64,000 nt of DNA, from assembly GCF_001279695.1 (NCBI RefSeq), contig NZ_LGDD01000070.1, positions 1-64,000 of the forward strand. Reading direction: 5' to 3'. Below the pieces are notes generated by a model. That model made no database searches. It saw only the letters and a list, made by a program, of their open reading frames with translations, and was not told the DNA's origin. Numbering within the stretch: position 1 is the first letter of the stretch; every line of letters begins with the position of its first letter. Below are positions 53,339 through 61,801 of this stretch, in pieces. The translations under genes were made by a program, and so were the position numbers. The DNA comes from Streptomyces sp. WM6378. Lineage in GTDB: Bacteria; Actinomycetota; Actinomycetes; Streptomycetales; Streptomycetaceae.

Positions 53339-54739
53339 TCAGTGGCCGAAGGTGAACCAGTTCACGTTGACGAAGTCCGCGCCCTGGCCGCTCGTGAAGG
53401 TCACGTACACGTCATGCGTGCCGGTCACGCCGCTGATGTTCGCCGGGACGGTGCGCCAGCTCTGCCAGCCGCCCGTGTTGGCCACGGCGAAGCTGCCGAC
53501 GGGCGCGCTGCTCCGGCTGTCCAGGCGCACCTCCACCAGGCCGCTGACCCCGCCGGCCGCGCCGCTCGCCACTCGCGCGGAGAACTGCCTGGCCGCTGTC
53601 GTACCGAAGTCCACGCCCTTGTAGAGCGCCCAGTCACCGTTGGCGAGGGAGCCGATGTCCTGGCCGCCGCCGCTGTCGGTGGTGGTCTCCTTCACCACAC
53701 CGGACTGCTGGTCGTACGACTCGGCCTGGATGGTGCCGTAGGCGTCACGGTTGCCGGCCGGGGGTGTGGTGGGCGGGGTGGTGGTGCCGGAGCCGGCTGC
53801 CTGCTGCACGGTGACGTAGTCGACGACCAGCGGGTGGCCGGGCTGGGTGCCCGCGTCGGGGCCGCCGCCGAACGCGTCGGGGAAGCCGCCGCCCATGGCG
53901 ACGTTCAGGATGACGAAGTAGCCGTGGTTGGTGGCGTTCGTCCAGGTCGTCGCGTCGACCTGGTTCTGGTTCACGGTGTGGAAGTTGACGCCGTCCAGGT
54001 AGAAGCGCATCTGCTCGGTGGGGCCCGAGCGGTCCCATTCGACGGCGTACGTGTGGAAGCCGCTCTGGCAGGTGGCTCCGTCGCAGGCCTTCTGGCCGCC
54101 GATGCCGGTGGTCTCGTTGCAGGGGCCGCCGGGGCTGGTGCCGCAGTGCATGGTGGACCAGTTGTTGTTGAGGCCCTGGACGTTCTCCATGACGTCGAGT
54201 TCGCCGATGCCGGGCCAGTTCCACCAGTTGCCGCGGAAGGGCGAGCCGAGGGCCCAGAAGGCCGGCCAGTAGCCCTTGGCGGCGGCGCCCGTCACGTCCG
54301 GCATCTGCAGGCGCGCCTCGATGCGGAGCTTGCCGCCGGCCGGGGGCTGGAAGTCGGAGCGCTTGGTCTCGATGCGGCCGGAGGTCCAGTTGCCCGCCGC
54401 GTCGCGCTGCGGGGTGATGCGCAGGTTCCCGGCGCCGTCCAGGGACACGTTGTTGGTGGACGAGGTCATCGTCTCGACCTCGCCGGTGCCGAAATTGGCG
54501 GGGCCGCCGGGGTAACTGGTGCCGGTCGTGTACTGCCAGTTCGCGGTGTTCACGCCGGACCCGGCCGGGCCGTTGAAGTCGTCGGTGAACACCGTGGTCC
54601 AGCCCGCCGGGGGCTGCGGGGCGGAGGCGCTGGCGGGCAGGGCGACCACCGCGGCGGAGGCCGCGGCGAGGCCGAGGGTGGAGAGCACGGCGATCACGGC
54701 TCGCCTGGCCGGGCTGCGTCTGTGGGGCGTCGGGTGCAT
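53339..54739 (-). CDS. Secreted GH16 endo-beta-1,3-glucanase with CBM6
   Basis: 466 residues. The signal peptide ends near LPASASAPQ. The GH16 domain (~40-290) contains the catalytic motif GELDVMENVQG (ExDxxE) and WPAFWALG, NWSTMHCG, FHTYAVEWD, the layout of laminarinases. A Thr/Pro linker (TTTPPTTPPAG) leads to a CBM6 domain (~325-466: AESYDQQSGV, VNVNWFTFGH) that binds beta-glucan. The start is ATG at 54739 with GAGAGG upstream; an in-frame start at 54787 would run through the operator. Tandem LacI-type palindromes lie 23-47 bp upstream of this start. First gene of the GH16-GH64 operon. Confidence 0.94.
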   Translation of the reverse strand: MHPTPHRRSPARRAVIAVLSTLGLAAASAAVVALPASASAPQPPAGWTTVFTDDFNGPAGSGVNTANWQYTTGTSYPGGPANFGTGEVETMTSSTNNVSLDGAGNLRITPQRDAAGNWTSGRIETKRSDFQPPAGGKLRIEARLQMPDVTGAAAKGYWPAFWALGSPFRGNWWNWPGIGELDVMENVQGLNNNWSTMHCGTSPGGPCNETTGIGGQKACDGATCQSGFHTYAVEWDRSGPTEQMRFYLDGVNFHTVNQNQVDATTWTNATNHGYFVILNVAMGGGFPDAFGGGPDAGTQPGHPLVVDYVTVQQAAGSGTTTPPTTPPAGNRDAYGTIQAESYDQQSGVVKETTTDSGGGQDIGSLANGDWALYKGVDFGTTAARQFSARVASGAAGGVSGLVEVRLDSRSSAPVGSFAVANTGGWQSWRTVPANISGVTGTHDVYVTFTSGQGADFVNVNWFTFGH

Positions 54740-54761
54740 GTGGGGGGTGCCTCTCTCGGAA

Positions 54762-54786
54762 AGAGAGCGCTCTGAGAGCGCTCTCA
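54762..54786. promoter_or_regulatory. Tandem LacI-type operators before the GH16-GH64 operon
   Basis: A perfect 14-bp palindrome TGAGAGCGCTCTCA (54773-54786) and an overlapping imperfect copy AGAGAGCGCTCTGA (54762-54775), centred 11 bp apart, about one helical turn. They resemble operators of sugar-responsive LacI-family repressors of streptomycetes such as CebR. No LacI-type gene is in the window. The rest of the 326-bp gap (54740-55065) contains only the terminator at 54981-55015. Confidence 0.75.
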
Positions 54787-54980
54787 ACGACGGGCTGCGC
54801 GGTCACTGTGCTCCCCGTCGTCCGGAGCGTCAAGAGGTAAAGCGGTGAAAGCCCTTGCAGGGATGGGGAGTTCACCTACTGAAGGCGCGTGCAGGCGCGT
54901 GAGGGCGGTGGGGCGGGAGAGCTCGCGCCGGTGTGGACCGGGGGCATCCGGACCGGGCGCCGGGAGGCATCCGGGCAGCA

Positions 54981-55015
54981 CTTCGCCCCGCCGACCGGTC
55001 ATCGGCGGGGCGAAG
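54981..55015 (-). terminator. Terminator after the DUF4287-like gene
   Basis: A perfect 14-bp stem (CTTCGCCCCGCCGA and complement), 7-base loop, ~50 bases after the stop on the minus strand. Confidence 0.85.
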
Positions 55016-55065
55016 GGGCGGTGCGCTTCCCTGCGGGAAGCCTGGCGGCGGAGTTCCTCCCGGAG

Positions 55066-55296
55066 CTAGAGCAGGCGGCGCGCGGCCCGCCTCAGGTCGT
55101 ACTCATGGATGATCGCCTTGGCGTGCCCATAGGCGAGATCGTGCTCGCTCCGGAGCCAGCTGACCTTCTCCTCGAAACGGAAGAGGGAGGGGCCTTCCTC
55201 GACGGTGCGGAGCCAGTCGGACACTTCACGACCGGTGCAATGGGGGATGCGGGAAAGCAGGTTGCGATGGGTCTCTTCGGAGAAGACTTGGGACAT
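55066..55296 (-). CDS. DUF4287-like small protein
   Basis: 76 residues beginning MSQVFSEETHRNLLSRIPHC. The motif TGREVSDWLRTVEEGPSLFRFEEKVSWLRSEHDLAYGHAKAIIHEYD in parts matches the DUF4287 pattern (TGR..xxW...xxEGP and EHxLxxGxAxAIxxEY). Helical, no signal or TM segment. Function unknown. The start is ATG at 55296 with GGAGG nine bases upstream; the longer open frame upstream has biased, non-coding-like composition and was not used. Divergent from the 108-residue gene. Confidence 0.8.
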   Translation of the reverse strand: MSQVFSEETHRNLLSRIPHCTGREVSDWLRTVEEGPSLFRFEEKVSWLRSEHDLAYGHAKAIIHEYDLRRAARRLL

Positions 55297-55396
55297 CGGC
55301 GCCTCCGGAGGCATTGCGCTTACTGGTCCTTCACTGCACCGTGCCTGAGGGTTCGCGTATTGGCAACAGTGCGGGGGAGGCGCGTAGGGTCGCGGC

Positions 55397-55723
55397 GTGC
55401 TCGATGTGAACCCGTTGATCTTGGCCGTGGACCGCTTCGCCGACCGGCTGCGTGCCGCTCCCGAGAGCCGGCTGCGGCGTGGCGCGGCGGCCGAAGGGCT
55501 GGCGCTGGCCCGGGAGTTGGCGGTCCGTGCGCAGCGCGTCGAGGACCCCGGGCGCGAGCCGCGGATCATGCCGGACGCCGGCGCGTTCGCGGTCGCGGAC
55601 CAAGTCATGGTCGCCGGACGGGACTTGGCGCAGGCGCTCCGCACGGCGAAGACCCCGCCCGGCGGGGAGCCGGACGGGGCCGTGGAGCTGGTGGAAGCCG
55701 CGGGGGCGCGGGCCTTCGGCTAG
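55397..55723 (+). CDS. Conserved small hypothetical protein
   Basis: 108 residues, helical, beginning VLDVNPLILAVDRFADRLRAAPESRLRRGAAAEGLALARELAVRAQ in parts. No recognised domain, signal peptide or TM helix. Its codon use fits a real gene, and the GTG start sits 6 bases after a TAGGGT box (55385-55390) with TTGGCA at 55360-55365 (19-bp spacer), which would give a leaderless transcript. Ends 25 bp before the convergent 55749 gene. Confidence 0.6.
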   Translation: MLDVNPLILAVDRFADRLRAAPESRLRRGAAAEGLALARELAVRAQRVEDPGREPRIMPDAGAFAVADQVMVAGRDLAQALRTAKTPPGGEPDGAVELVEAAGARAFG

Positions 55724-55748
55724 CCGCCCCCGGGAGTGGCCGTCGCCG

Positions 55749-56576
55749 TCAGAGCGAGGCGATGACCCGGTCCGCGAGGATGTAGACGCTCTCCTGGCCG
55801 CACGAGAAGGTCAGCGCGTACGCGCCGGACACTCCGGAGCCACCGAGCAGCACCGGGGCGTCGCCGTCGCGCAGGGCGTCCGCGAGGCGCTCCGCGGTCT
55901 CGCGGTGGCCCGGGGTCATGCAGAGCGTGGTGCCGTCGGCGAAGACGTACACGTCGAGCGTGCCGAGCGGCCCCGGGCGCACGTCCGCGAGGGCGGTACG
56001 GGACTCGGCGAGCTCCTCCAGGCGGGAGACGGTGGCCTCGTGGTCGGCGACGACGGGCGTCTGGACCGGTACGAAGTCGGGGTGCGAGGGGTGGCGTCGG
56101 CGGGCCGCGGCGAGCTCGGGGGAGTCCTCGGGGAACTCCTCCGCGGTCTCCAGGGCCTCGGCCATCTCCAGGGCCTCGGCCTCCAGGCCCGTGAAGTCCG
56201 CCTGGCGGGGCAGGAAGAACGCGGCGTCCTCGCCGAGCCCCGCGAGCCCGCCCAGCATCGGGGAGGGCGCGTCGGCGGCGTCCCTGGCCTCCTGGGCGGC
56301 CCAGAAGGCGCGCGCCTCGGCCAGCTCGCGCTCCCGCTCCTCGGCGAGGGCCTCGGCGACGGCGGCGCGTATTTCGGCGGCCGGGGTCGCGCTGGAGCGG
56401 GCCTGCTGGGGCAGGGAGACGCTCTGGTCGGCGCGGTGTTCGGCACGGGCGGCTGCCAGGTCTTCGCGCAGAGCCACGACCTGCTTGCGCAGCCCGTGGG
56501 CAGCGTGCAGGGCAGCGGCGCCCACGGCCGTGGCAGCGGCCGTGGTCAGCAGCAGGGCAAGAGGCATGGCGCTCAC
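55749..56576 (-). CDS. Membrane-anchored hypothetical protein
   Basis: 275 residues. One N-terminal hydrophobic helix (MPLALLLTTAAATAVGAAAL), then a coiled-coil-like region (LRKQVVALREDLAAARAEHRA; RAAVAEALAEERERELAEARAFW in parts), and a C-terminal globular part ending FSCGQESVYILADRVIASL. No family recognised. The start is GTG at 56576 with GGGAGT upstream; an ATG three codons later is possible. Convergent with the 108-residue gene. Confidence 0.65.
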   Translation of the reverse strand: MSAMPLALLLTTAAATAVGAAALHAAHGLRKQVVALREDLAAARAEHRADQSVSLPQQARSSATPAAEIRAAVAEALAEERERELAEARAFWAAQEARDAADAPSPMLGGLAGLGEDAAFFLPRQADFTGLEAEALEMAEALETAEEFPEDSPELAAARRRHPSHPDFVPVQTPVVADHEATVSRLEELAESRTALADVRPGPLGTLDVYVFADGTTLCMTPGHRETAERLADALRDGDAPVLLGGSGVSGAYALTFSCGQESVYILADRVIASL

Positions 56577-56976
56577 TGACTTACTCCCGGATTCAAACGA
56601 TTCCCCGACTTCCTACATCAGCTTGTCGTGAGCCCGCTCCCGGTGTCAGTGCATTACGTCACGAAATGGACAGGTCTTTGGGCCTCAGGTTTACCGGCAT
56701 ACCATCCCTGACCTGGGAGAACGCGTTCCCCGCAGGAGATACGTCACATCCTGGGGGAGATTCGGTCACGGTTAGGACGCGGAACGATTGGCTGTGCGTG
56801 GCCTGTGGGACGCGGGAGCCCAGGTCAGGGAGCCGAGGGTCGCGCTGTGCGTTCAACCTGTGGCGGCCGGGGCGTCAACGCTGCGTCGACCACGCGTCAA
56901 CGCAGCGCTCCGGCCGTCCGGGGCCTCTTTGGCCGAGGTTCCGGTCGAGACCCCGGTCAAGAGTTCGGCCGAGGTC
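56577..56976. other. Gene-free region upstream of the 55749 gene
   Basis: A 400-bp gap between two minus-strand genes. It should hold the promoter of the gene at 55749-56576. A small open frame (56659-56856, minus) lacks a ribosome site and was not accepted. No strong terminator for the thiolase gene was found. Confidence 0.4.
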
Positions 56977-58197
56977 TCAGCTGAGCCGCTCGATGACCAT
57001 CGCCATGCCCTGGCCGCCGCCGACGCACATGGTCTCCAGACCGAACTGCTTGTCGTGGAACTGGAGGCTGTTGATCAGCGTGCCGGTGATGCGGGCGCCG
57101 GTCATGCCGAAGGGGTGGCCGACCGCGATGGCGCCGCCGTTGACGTTCAGCTTGTCCAGCGGGATGCCGAGGTCCTGGTAGGACGGGATCACCTGGGCGG
57201 CGAAGGCCTCGTTGATCTCGAAGAGGTCGATGTCGTCGACGGTGAGCCCGGCGCGCTTCAGCGCCTGGCGGGACGCCTCGACCGGGCCGAGGCCCATGAT
57301 CTCGGGCGACAGGCCCGTGACGCCGGTGGAGACGATGCGGGCCAGCGGGGTCAGGCCGAGCTCGCGCGCCTTGGTGTCGCTCATGATCACGAGGGCCGCG
57401 GCGCCGTCGTTCAGCGGGCAGCAGTTGCCGGCGGTGACGAGTCCGTCCGGGCGGAAGACGGGCTTGAGACCCTGGACGCCCTCGACGGTGACACCCGCGC
57501 GCGGGCCGTCGTCCTTGCTGACCACGGTGCCGTCCGGCGTCGTCACCGGGGTGATCTCGCGCTCCCAGAAGCCGTTCTTGATGGCTTCCTCGGCGAGGTT
57601 CTGCGAGCGCACGCCGAACTCGTCCATCTCCTGGCGCGAGATGCCCTTGAGGCGGGCGAGGTTCTCGGCGGTCTGGCCCATCGCGATGTACGCGTCCGGG
57701 ACGAGACCGTCCTCGCGCGGGTCGTGCCAGTTGGCGCCCTCGGACTGCGCGACGGCGGCGGTGCGCGCCTCGGCGTCGGCGAAGAACGGGTTGTGGGTGT
57801 CGGGGAGGCCGTCGCTGCTGCCCTTGACCGAGCGGGACACCATCTCGACACCGGCCGAGATGAACACGTCGCCCTCGCCCGCCTTGATGGCGTGCAGCGC
57901 CATCCGGGAGGTCTGGAGCGAGGACGAGCAGTACCGGGTGATCGTGCAGCCCGGCAGGTGGTCCATGCCCATCTGCACGGCCACGATGCGGCCCAGGTTG
58001 TGGCCCTGCTCGCCGCCGGGGAGGCCGCAGCCGAGCATCAGGTCGTCGATGTCGCGCGGGTCGAGGCCGGGGACCTTGGCGAGGGCGGCCTGGATGATCG
58101 TGGCCGTGAGGTCGTCGGGGCGGAGGTCCTTGAGCGAGCCCTTGAAGGCGCGGCCGATGGGGGAGCGGGCGGTCGAGACGATCACGGCTTCGGGCAT
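56977..58197 (-). CDS. Acetyl-CoA acetyltransferase / 3-ketoacyl-CoA thiolase
   Basis: 406 residues, type II thiolase. The nucleophilic Cys is in TITRYCSSSLQTSRMA, the His in VGHPFGMTGAR, and the second Cys in CVGGGQGMAMV. The first residues MPEAVIVSTARSPIGRAFKG are typical. Catalyses thiolytic cleavage of 3-ketoacyl-CoA in beta-oxidation or the reverse condensation; the GHPFGMTG form leans to the degradative FadA-like group. The start is ATG at 58197 with CTGGAG upstream; 22 extra in-frame upstream residues lack a site. No FadB gene adjoins it. Confidence 0.92.
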   Translation of the reverse strand: MPEAVIVSTARSPIGRAFKGSLKDLRPDDLTATIIQAALAKVPGLDPRDIDDLMLGCGLPGGEQGHNLGRIVAVQMGMDHLPGCTITRYCSSSLQTSRMALHAIKAGEGDVFISAGVEMVSRSVKGSSDGLPDTHNPFFADAEARTAAVAQSEGANWHDPREDGLVPDAYIAMGQTAENLARLKGISRQEMDEFGVRSQNLAEEAIKNGFWEREITPVTTPDGTVVSKDDGPRAGVTVEGVQGLKPVFRPDGLVTAGNCCPLNDGAAALVIMSDTKARELGLTPLARIVSTGVTGLSPEIMGLGPVEASRQALKRAGLTVDDIDLFEINEAFAAQVIPSYQDLGIPLDKLNVNGGAIAVGHPFGMTGARITGTLINSLQFHDKQFGLETMCVGGGQGMAMVIERLS

Positions 58198-58395
58198 CAC
58201 GGCTCCAGGGGATGGGAAGGCAGGACTCCTTGGGAAGTTACCCGCACGTACTGGATTGGTCATCCGGGGTGGCGTGTGATGCGGGACTCTTTTCTAAGCG
58301 GTTGCTCAGTGGCCGCCCCGTGGAGTTCTCGGCGGCCTGCCCGGCGCCGGCCGACTGGTCGCCCAGCGCCCCGGGACACCCCGGGGCGCCCGTCG

Positions 58396-59409
58396 TCACC
58401 GTCTCGTGTGCGAGCCGTTGCGGGTCGGCTCCACCGGGTCCGGCAGGCGCCGCCGACGCCGGTGTTTGAGCAGGGCCCAGGGCGCGCGGGCCGCCGTGAC
58501 CTCCGTGCCCGCCTGGGCCGCCGCGGCCGAGGCCGCCTTCGCCACCGGCAGGATGTCCTCGTCGCGCGAGGCGTCGGGGTGGTCGGACTCCGGCCACAGG
58601 CCGAGCGCGGCGCACAGCGTGGGCAGCACCGCCATCGCCGCGGTCGCGTACCCCTCGGCCGAGGGGTGGTAGTTGTCGGGCCCGAACAGCTCCCGCGGGT
58701 TCGCCTCGAACTCCGGGCCGAGCAGATGGCCCAGCGACACCGTGCGGCCGCCCTGCTCCACCACCACGATCGTCTGCGCCGCGGCGAGCTGGCGCGAGAC
58801 CCGCCGGGCCAGCCAGCGCAGCGGCTGGTAGACGGGCTCGATGGTGCCGAGGTCGGGGCAGGTCCCGACGACCACTTCGGCCCCGGCGGTCCGCAGCCGG
58901 CGTACCGCGGTCGACAGGTAGCGCACCGAGGTGGTGGGTGCCATCCGGGTGGTGACGTCGTTCGCGCCGATCATGATCACGCAGACGTCGGGGAGGTGGG
59001 CCGGGTCGGCGAGCAGCAGGGACACCTGGCGTTCGAGGTCGTCGGAGCGGGCCCCGGGCAGCGCCACGTTCCGCAGCGTAACCATGCGCTCGGCGACCGC
59101 CGCGAGCCCCGAGGCGAGCAGGGCGGCCGGGGTCTGGCCCGCTCTTCGCACGCCCTGGCCGGCCGCCGTGGAGTCGCCCAGCATGCCGAGCCTGAGCGGC
59201 TGCGTACCGTCGGCGAAGGCCGTTCCGTACAGGCCGTCCGCGTTCGGGGCCTGCGGGGAGCCGCCGCCCACCGAGCGTTTCGCGAGCGCCAGCTCGGCCA
59301 GGACGACGCCCACCGCGGCCCCCGCGAGCAGCCCGATGCCGCCGCCGCCGAACGCCGCGCCCGTCGCGATCCGCCGTGCCACCCTCGCTCTCGACAGAGT
59401 CCCCGCCAC
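58396..59409 (-). CDS. SGNH/GDSL hydrolase
   Basis: 337 residues. An N-terminal TM helix or uncleaved signal (GGGGIGLLAGAAVGVVLAEL) anchors an SGNH esterase domain: block I LGMLGDSTAAGQG (catalytic Ser), block III MIGANDVT (Asn), block V DNYHPSAEGYA (Asp/His). The Arg-rich C-terminus (LLKHRRRRRLPDP) is presumably surface-exposed. Such enzymes deacylate lipids, polysaccharides or esters outside the membrane; substrate unknown. The start is GTG at 59409 with GGGAGG upstream. Divergent from cystathionine beta-synthase across 137 bp. Confidence 0.85.
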   Translation of the reverse strand: MAGTLSRARVARRIATGAAFGGGGIGLLAGAAVGVVLAELALAKRSVGGGSPQAPNADGLYGTAFADGTQPLRLGMLGDSTAAGQGVRRAGQTPAALLASGLAAVAERMVTLRNVALPGARSDDLERQVSLLLADPAHLPDVCVIMIGANDVTTRMAPTTSVRYLSTAVRRLRTAGAEVVVGTCPDLGTIEPVYQPLRWLARRVSRQLAAAQTIVVVEQGGRTVSLGHLLGPEFEANPRELFGPDNYHPSAEGYATAAMAVLPTLCAALGLWPESDHPDASRDEDILPVAKAASAAAAQAGTEVTAARAPWALLKHRRRRRLPDPVEPTRNGSHTRR

Positions 59410-59546
59410 CGCCACCTCCCTGGAGCTTGCAGTCGTACAACAGCTAACTGCCCGGTAGCGGGTGCCGCTCAATCCAGTGCAAAGGTGAACACGCCATCGT
59501 GGTCCGCATACGCTGGCGGTACCTAATCGGAGACCCGGAGACAACG

Positions 59547-60935
59547 GTGCGATTCCACGACTCGATGATCAGCCTCGTAGGCAACACCCCGCTGGTGAGG
59601 CTCAACAGTGTGACCCAGGGCATTCAGGCGACAGTCCTGGCCAAGGTCGAGTACTTCAACCCGGGCGGCTCGGTGAAGGACCGGATCGCCGTCCGCATGA
59701 TCGAGGCGGCCGAGCAGTCCGGCGCCCTCAAGCCCGGCGGCACGATCGTGGAGCCGACCAGCGGCAACACGGGCGTGGGCCTGGCCATCGTGGCCCAGCA
59801 GAAGGGCTACAAGTGCATCTTCGTCTGCCCTGACAAGGTCTCCACGGACAAGATCAACGTGCTGCGGGCGTACGGCGCCGAGGTCGTGGTCTGCCCGACG
59901 GCGGTCGACCCGGAGCACCCGGACTCGTACTACAACGTCTCGGATCGCCTGGTGCGCGAGACGCCGGGGGCCTGGAAGCCGGACCAGTACAGCAACCCGA
60001 ACAACCCCCGTTCGCACTACGAGACCACCGGTCCCGAGCTGTGGGAGCAGACGGAGGGGAAGATCACCCACTTCGTCGCGGGCGTCGGCACCGGCGGCAC
60101 CATCTCCGGCACCGGCCGCTACCTCAAGGAGGCCAGCGACGGCAAGGTGCGGATCGTCGGGGCGGACCCGGAGGGCTCCGTCTACAGCGGCGGCTCCGGG
60201 CGTCCGTACCTGGTGGAGGGCGTCGGCGAGGACTTCTGGCCGACCGCCTACGACCAGGACGTCACCGACGAGATCGTCGCGGTGTCCGACAAGGACTCCT
60301 TCCAGATGACCCGGCGGCTGGCCAAGGAGGAGGGCCTCCTGGTCGGCGGCTCCTGCGGCATGGCCGTCGTGGCCGCGCTCAAGGTCGCCGAGGGCCTCGG
60401 CCCCGACGACGTGGTCGTCGTGCTCCTTCCGGACTCCGGCCGCGGCTACCTGTCGAAGATCTTCAACGACGAGTGGATGGCGGACTACGGCTTCCTGGAG
60501 GAGGCCGGCCCCTCCGCGCGCGTCGCCGACGTGCTCGGCTACAAGGAAGCCGGTCACCTTCCCTCGCTGGTGCACATGCACCCCGAGGAGACGGTCGGCC
60601 AGGCCATCGAGGTGCTCCGCGAGTACGGCGTCTCGCAGATGCCCATCGTGAAGCCGGGCGCGGGTCACCCCGATGTGATGGCCGCCGAGGTCATCGGCTC
60701 GGTCGTCGAACGCGAGCTGCTCGACGCCCTGTTCACCCAGCGGGCCCTGTTGGACGACGCGCTGGAGAAGCACATGAGCGCGCCGCTGCCGCAGGTCGGC
60801 TCGGGCGAGCCGGTCGGCGACCTGATGTCCGTGCTCGGCAAGGCGGACGCGGCGATCGTGATCGTCGAGGGCAAGCCGACCGGGGTGGTCAGCCGCCAGG
60901 ACCTGCTGGCCTTCCTGGCCCGCACCCCGCAGTAG
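59547..60935 (+). CDS. Cystathionine beta-synthase
   Basis: 462 residues. The PLP-dependent domain has the lysine in PGGSVKDRIAVRMIE, the TSGNTGVG substrate loop, and GTGGTISGTGRYLKE binding the cofactor phosphate. The C-terminus carries a CBS-domain pair (MHPEETVGQAIEVLREYGVSQMP; PTGVVSRQDLLAFL in parts), distinguishing it from cysteine synthase CysK. Condenses serine and homocysteine to cystathionine in reverse transsulfuration. The start is GTG at 59547 (VRFHDSMISLVGNTPLVRL) with CGGAG upstream; a 16-residue in-frame extension has no site. A terminator follows at once. Confidence 0.92.
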   Translation: MRFHDSMISLVGNTPLVRLNSVTQGIQATVLAKVEYFNPGGSVKDRIAVRMIEAAEQSGALKPGGTIVEPTSGNTGVGLAIVAQQKGYKCIFVCPDKVSTDKINVLRAYGAEVVVCPTAVDPEHPDSYYNVSDRLVRETPGAWKPDQYSNPNNPRSHYETTGPELWEQTEGKITHFVAGVGTGGTISGTGRYLKEASDGKVRIVGADPEGSVYSGGSGRPYLVEGVGEDFWPTAYDQDVTDEIVAVSDKDSFQMTRRLAKEEGLLVGGSCGMAVVAALKVAEGLGPDDVVVVLLPDSGRGYLSKIFNDEWMADYGFLEEAGPSARVADVLGYKEAGHLPSLVHMHPEETVGQAIEVLREYGVSQMPIVKPGAGHPDVMAAEVIGSVVERELLDALFTQRALLDDALEKHMSAPLPQVGSGEPVGDLMSVLGKADAAIVIVEGKPTGVVSRQDLLAFLARTPQ

Positions 60936-60940
60936 GCCGG

Positions 60941-60978
60941 CGGCCGCTCCCACTCCCCCACGGGGGCGGGAGCGGCCG
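60941..60978 (+). terminator. Cystathionine beta-synthase terminator
   Basis: An 11-bp outer stem CGGCCGCTCCC / GGGAGCGGCCG plus an inner CCCCC/GGGGG pair, five bases after the stop. Confidence 0.85.
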
Positions 60979-61357
60979 AGGCAGACGAAGTCGCGCAACC
61001 GGTACGAGCGCGACATGTGCGCGCAGCACCCGCTTAACACGGCTCGTGCACAGTGGTGGATGTCGGCAGGGGAACCCGGGCAGGGGGCCCCGGCCGGCGC
61101 CACCAGCGGCGTCGAGGAACTTCCGGAGCGGCTCCCGGACTTCCACGGACGCCCAGGACGCGGAGACCGGCCCTGACCCGGGACCGTGTCCCTCGCGGGG
61201 ACCGCCGTCGTCCCGCCCCCCGGGCGACCGGGGGTGCGGCGGTCCCCGCGATCACCTTTTTCCGGGGCCGGCGCCCACTCTTTTTTCGGAGTCGGCGCCC
61301 ACCCTGTTTCCAGGCTCGCTGTGGCCCAACTCACCACCTCCGTGCGGAAGTTGTGGC
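60979..61357. other. Gene-free region with hairpin and T-rich direct repeats
   Basis: No convincing gene. It contains a 14-bp perfect stem CGCGGGGACCGCCG (61194-61207) with complement at 61237-61250 (29-base loop). Two direct copies of ggcgcccac follow (around 61269 and 61294); the first is followed by a run of six T, rare in this DNA. The hairpin could terminate the convergent 61358 gene. Confidence 0.5.
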
Positions 61358-61801
61358 TCAGTCGTCCTCGCGGGGCCGCCGGAAGAGCTGCCACGGCCAG
61401 CGGTGTGCCGCGTGCACGGCGTTCACGGCGACGATGCCGAGCCAGGTGGTGAGCAGCCCGGGGTAACCGGCGTTGACCGCGCCGATCGCGGACAGCGGTA
61501 TCGCGAGGATCAGCGAGATCATGGCGAAGCCGAAGCGCTCGCCGAAGTGGCTCTCCGGGCCGCCCCGGGCCGGGCGGCCGCCGCGGGCCACGACCATCTG
61601 CTGCTCCGCCAGCTGCCGCCGCACCCGCCGGTCCACCGAGCCGTCGACCCGCTGCTCGACCTTCTCCAGGAAGGAGTCGACGAGCGCGGACTCGTACTCG
61701 GGGCCGAGGTCCCGACGGGCATGCAGGGTGGCGTCGAGTTCCTTCTTGAGCTCGGCGTCCTTCAGGAGGCTGGGCCGGGGCTCGGTGTCACGGGCATCCA
61801 T
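61358..61801 (-). CDS. Small membrane protein
   Basis: 147 residues. The N-terminal ~85 residues are charged and helical (LLKDAELKKELDATLHARRDLG, SFLEKVEQRVDGSVDRRVRR), followed by two TM helices (FGFAMISLILAIPLSAIGA and LTTWLGIVAVNAVHAA). No known family recognised. The start is ATG at 61801, which overlaps the end of the NCS1 permease gene by 14 bases, so translation is probably coupled although the ribosome site is weak. Confidence 0.7.
   Translation of the reverse strand: MDARDTEPRPSLLKDAELKKELDATLHARRDLGPEYESALVDSFLEKVEQRVDGSVDRRVRRQLAEQQMVVARGGRPARGGPESHFGERFGFAMISLILAIPLSAIGAVNAGYPGLLTTWLGIVAVNAVHAAHRWPWQLFRRPREDD

Noticed and set aside
56659..56856. 65-residue minus-strand open frame in the gap before the 55749 gene
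   Set aside because: No ribosome site and no family pattern.
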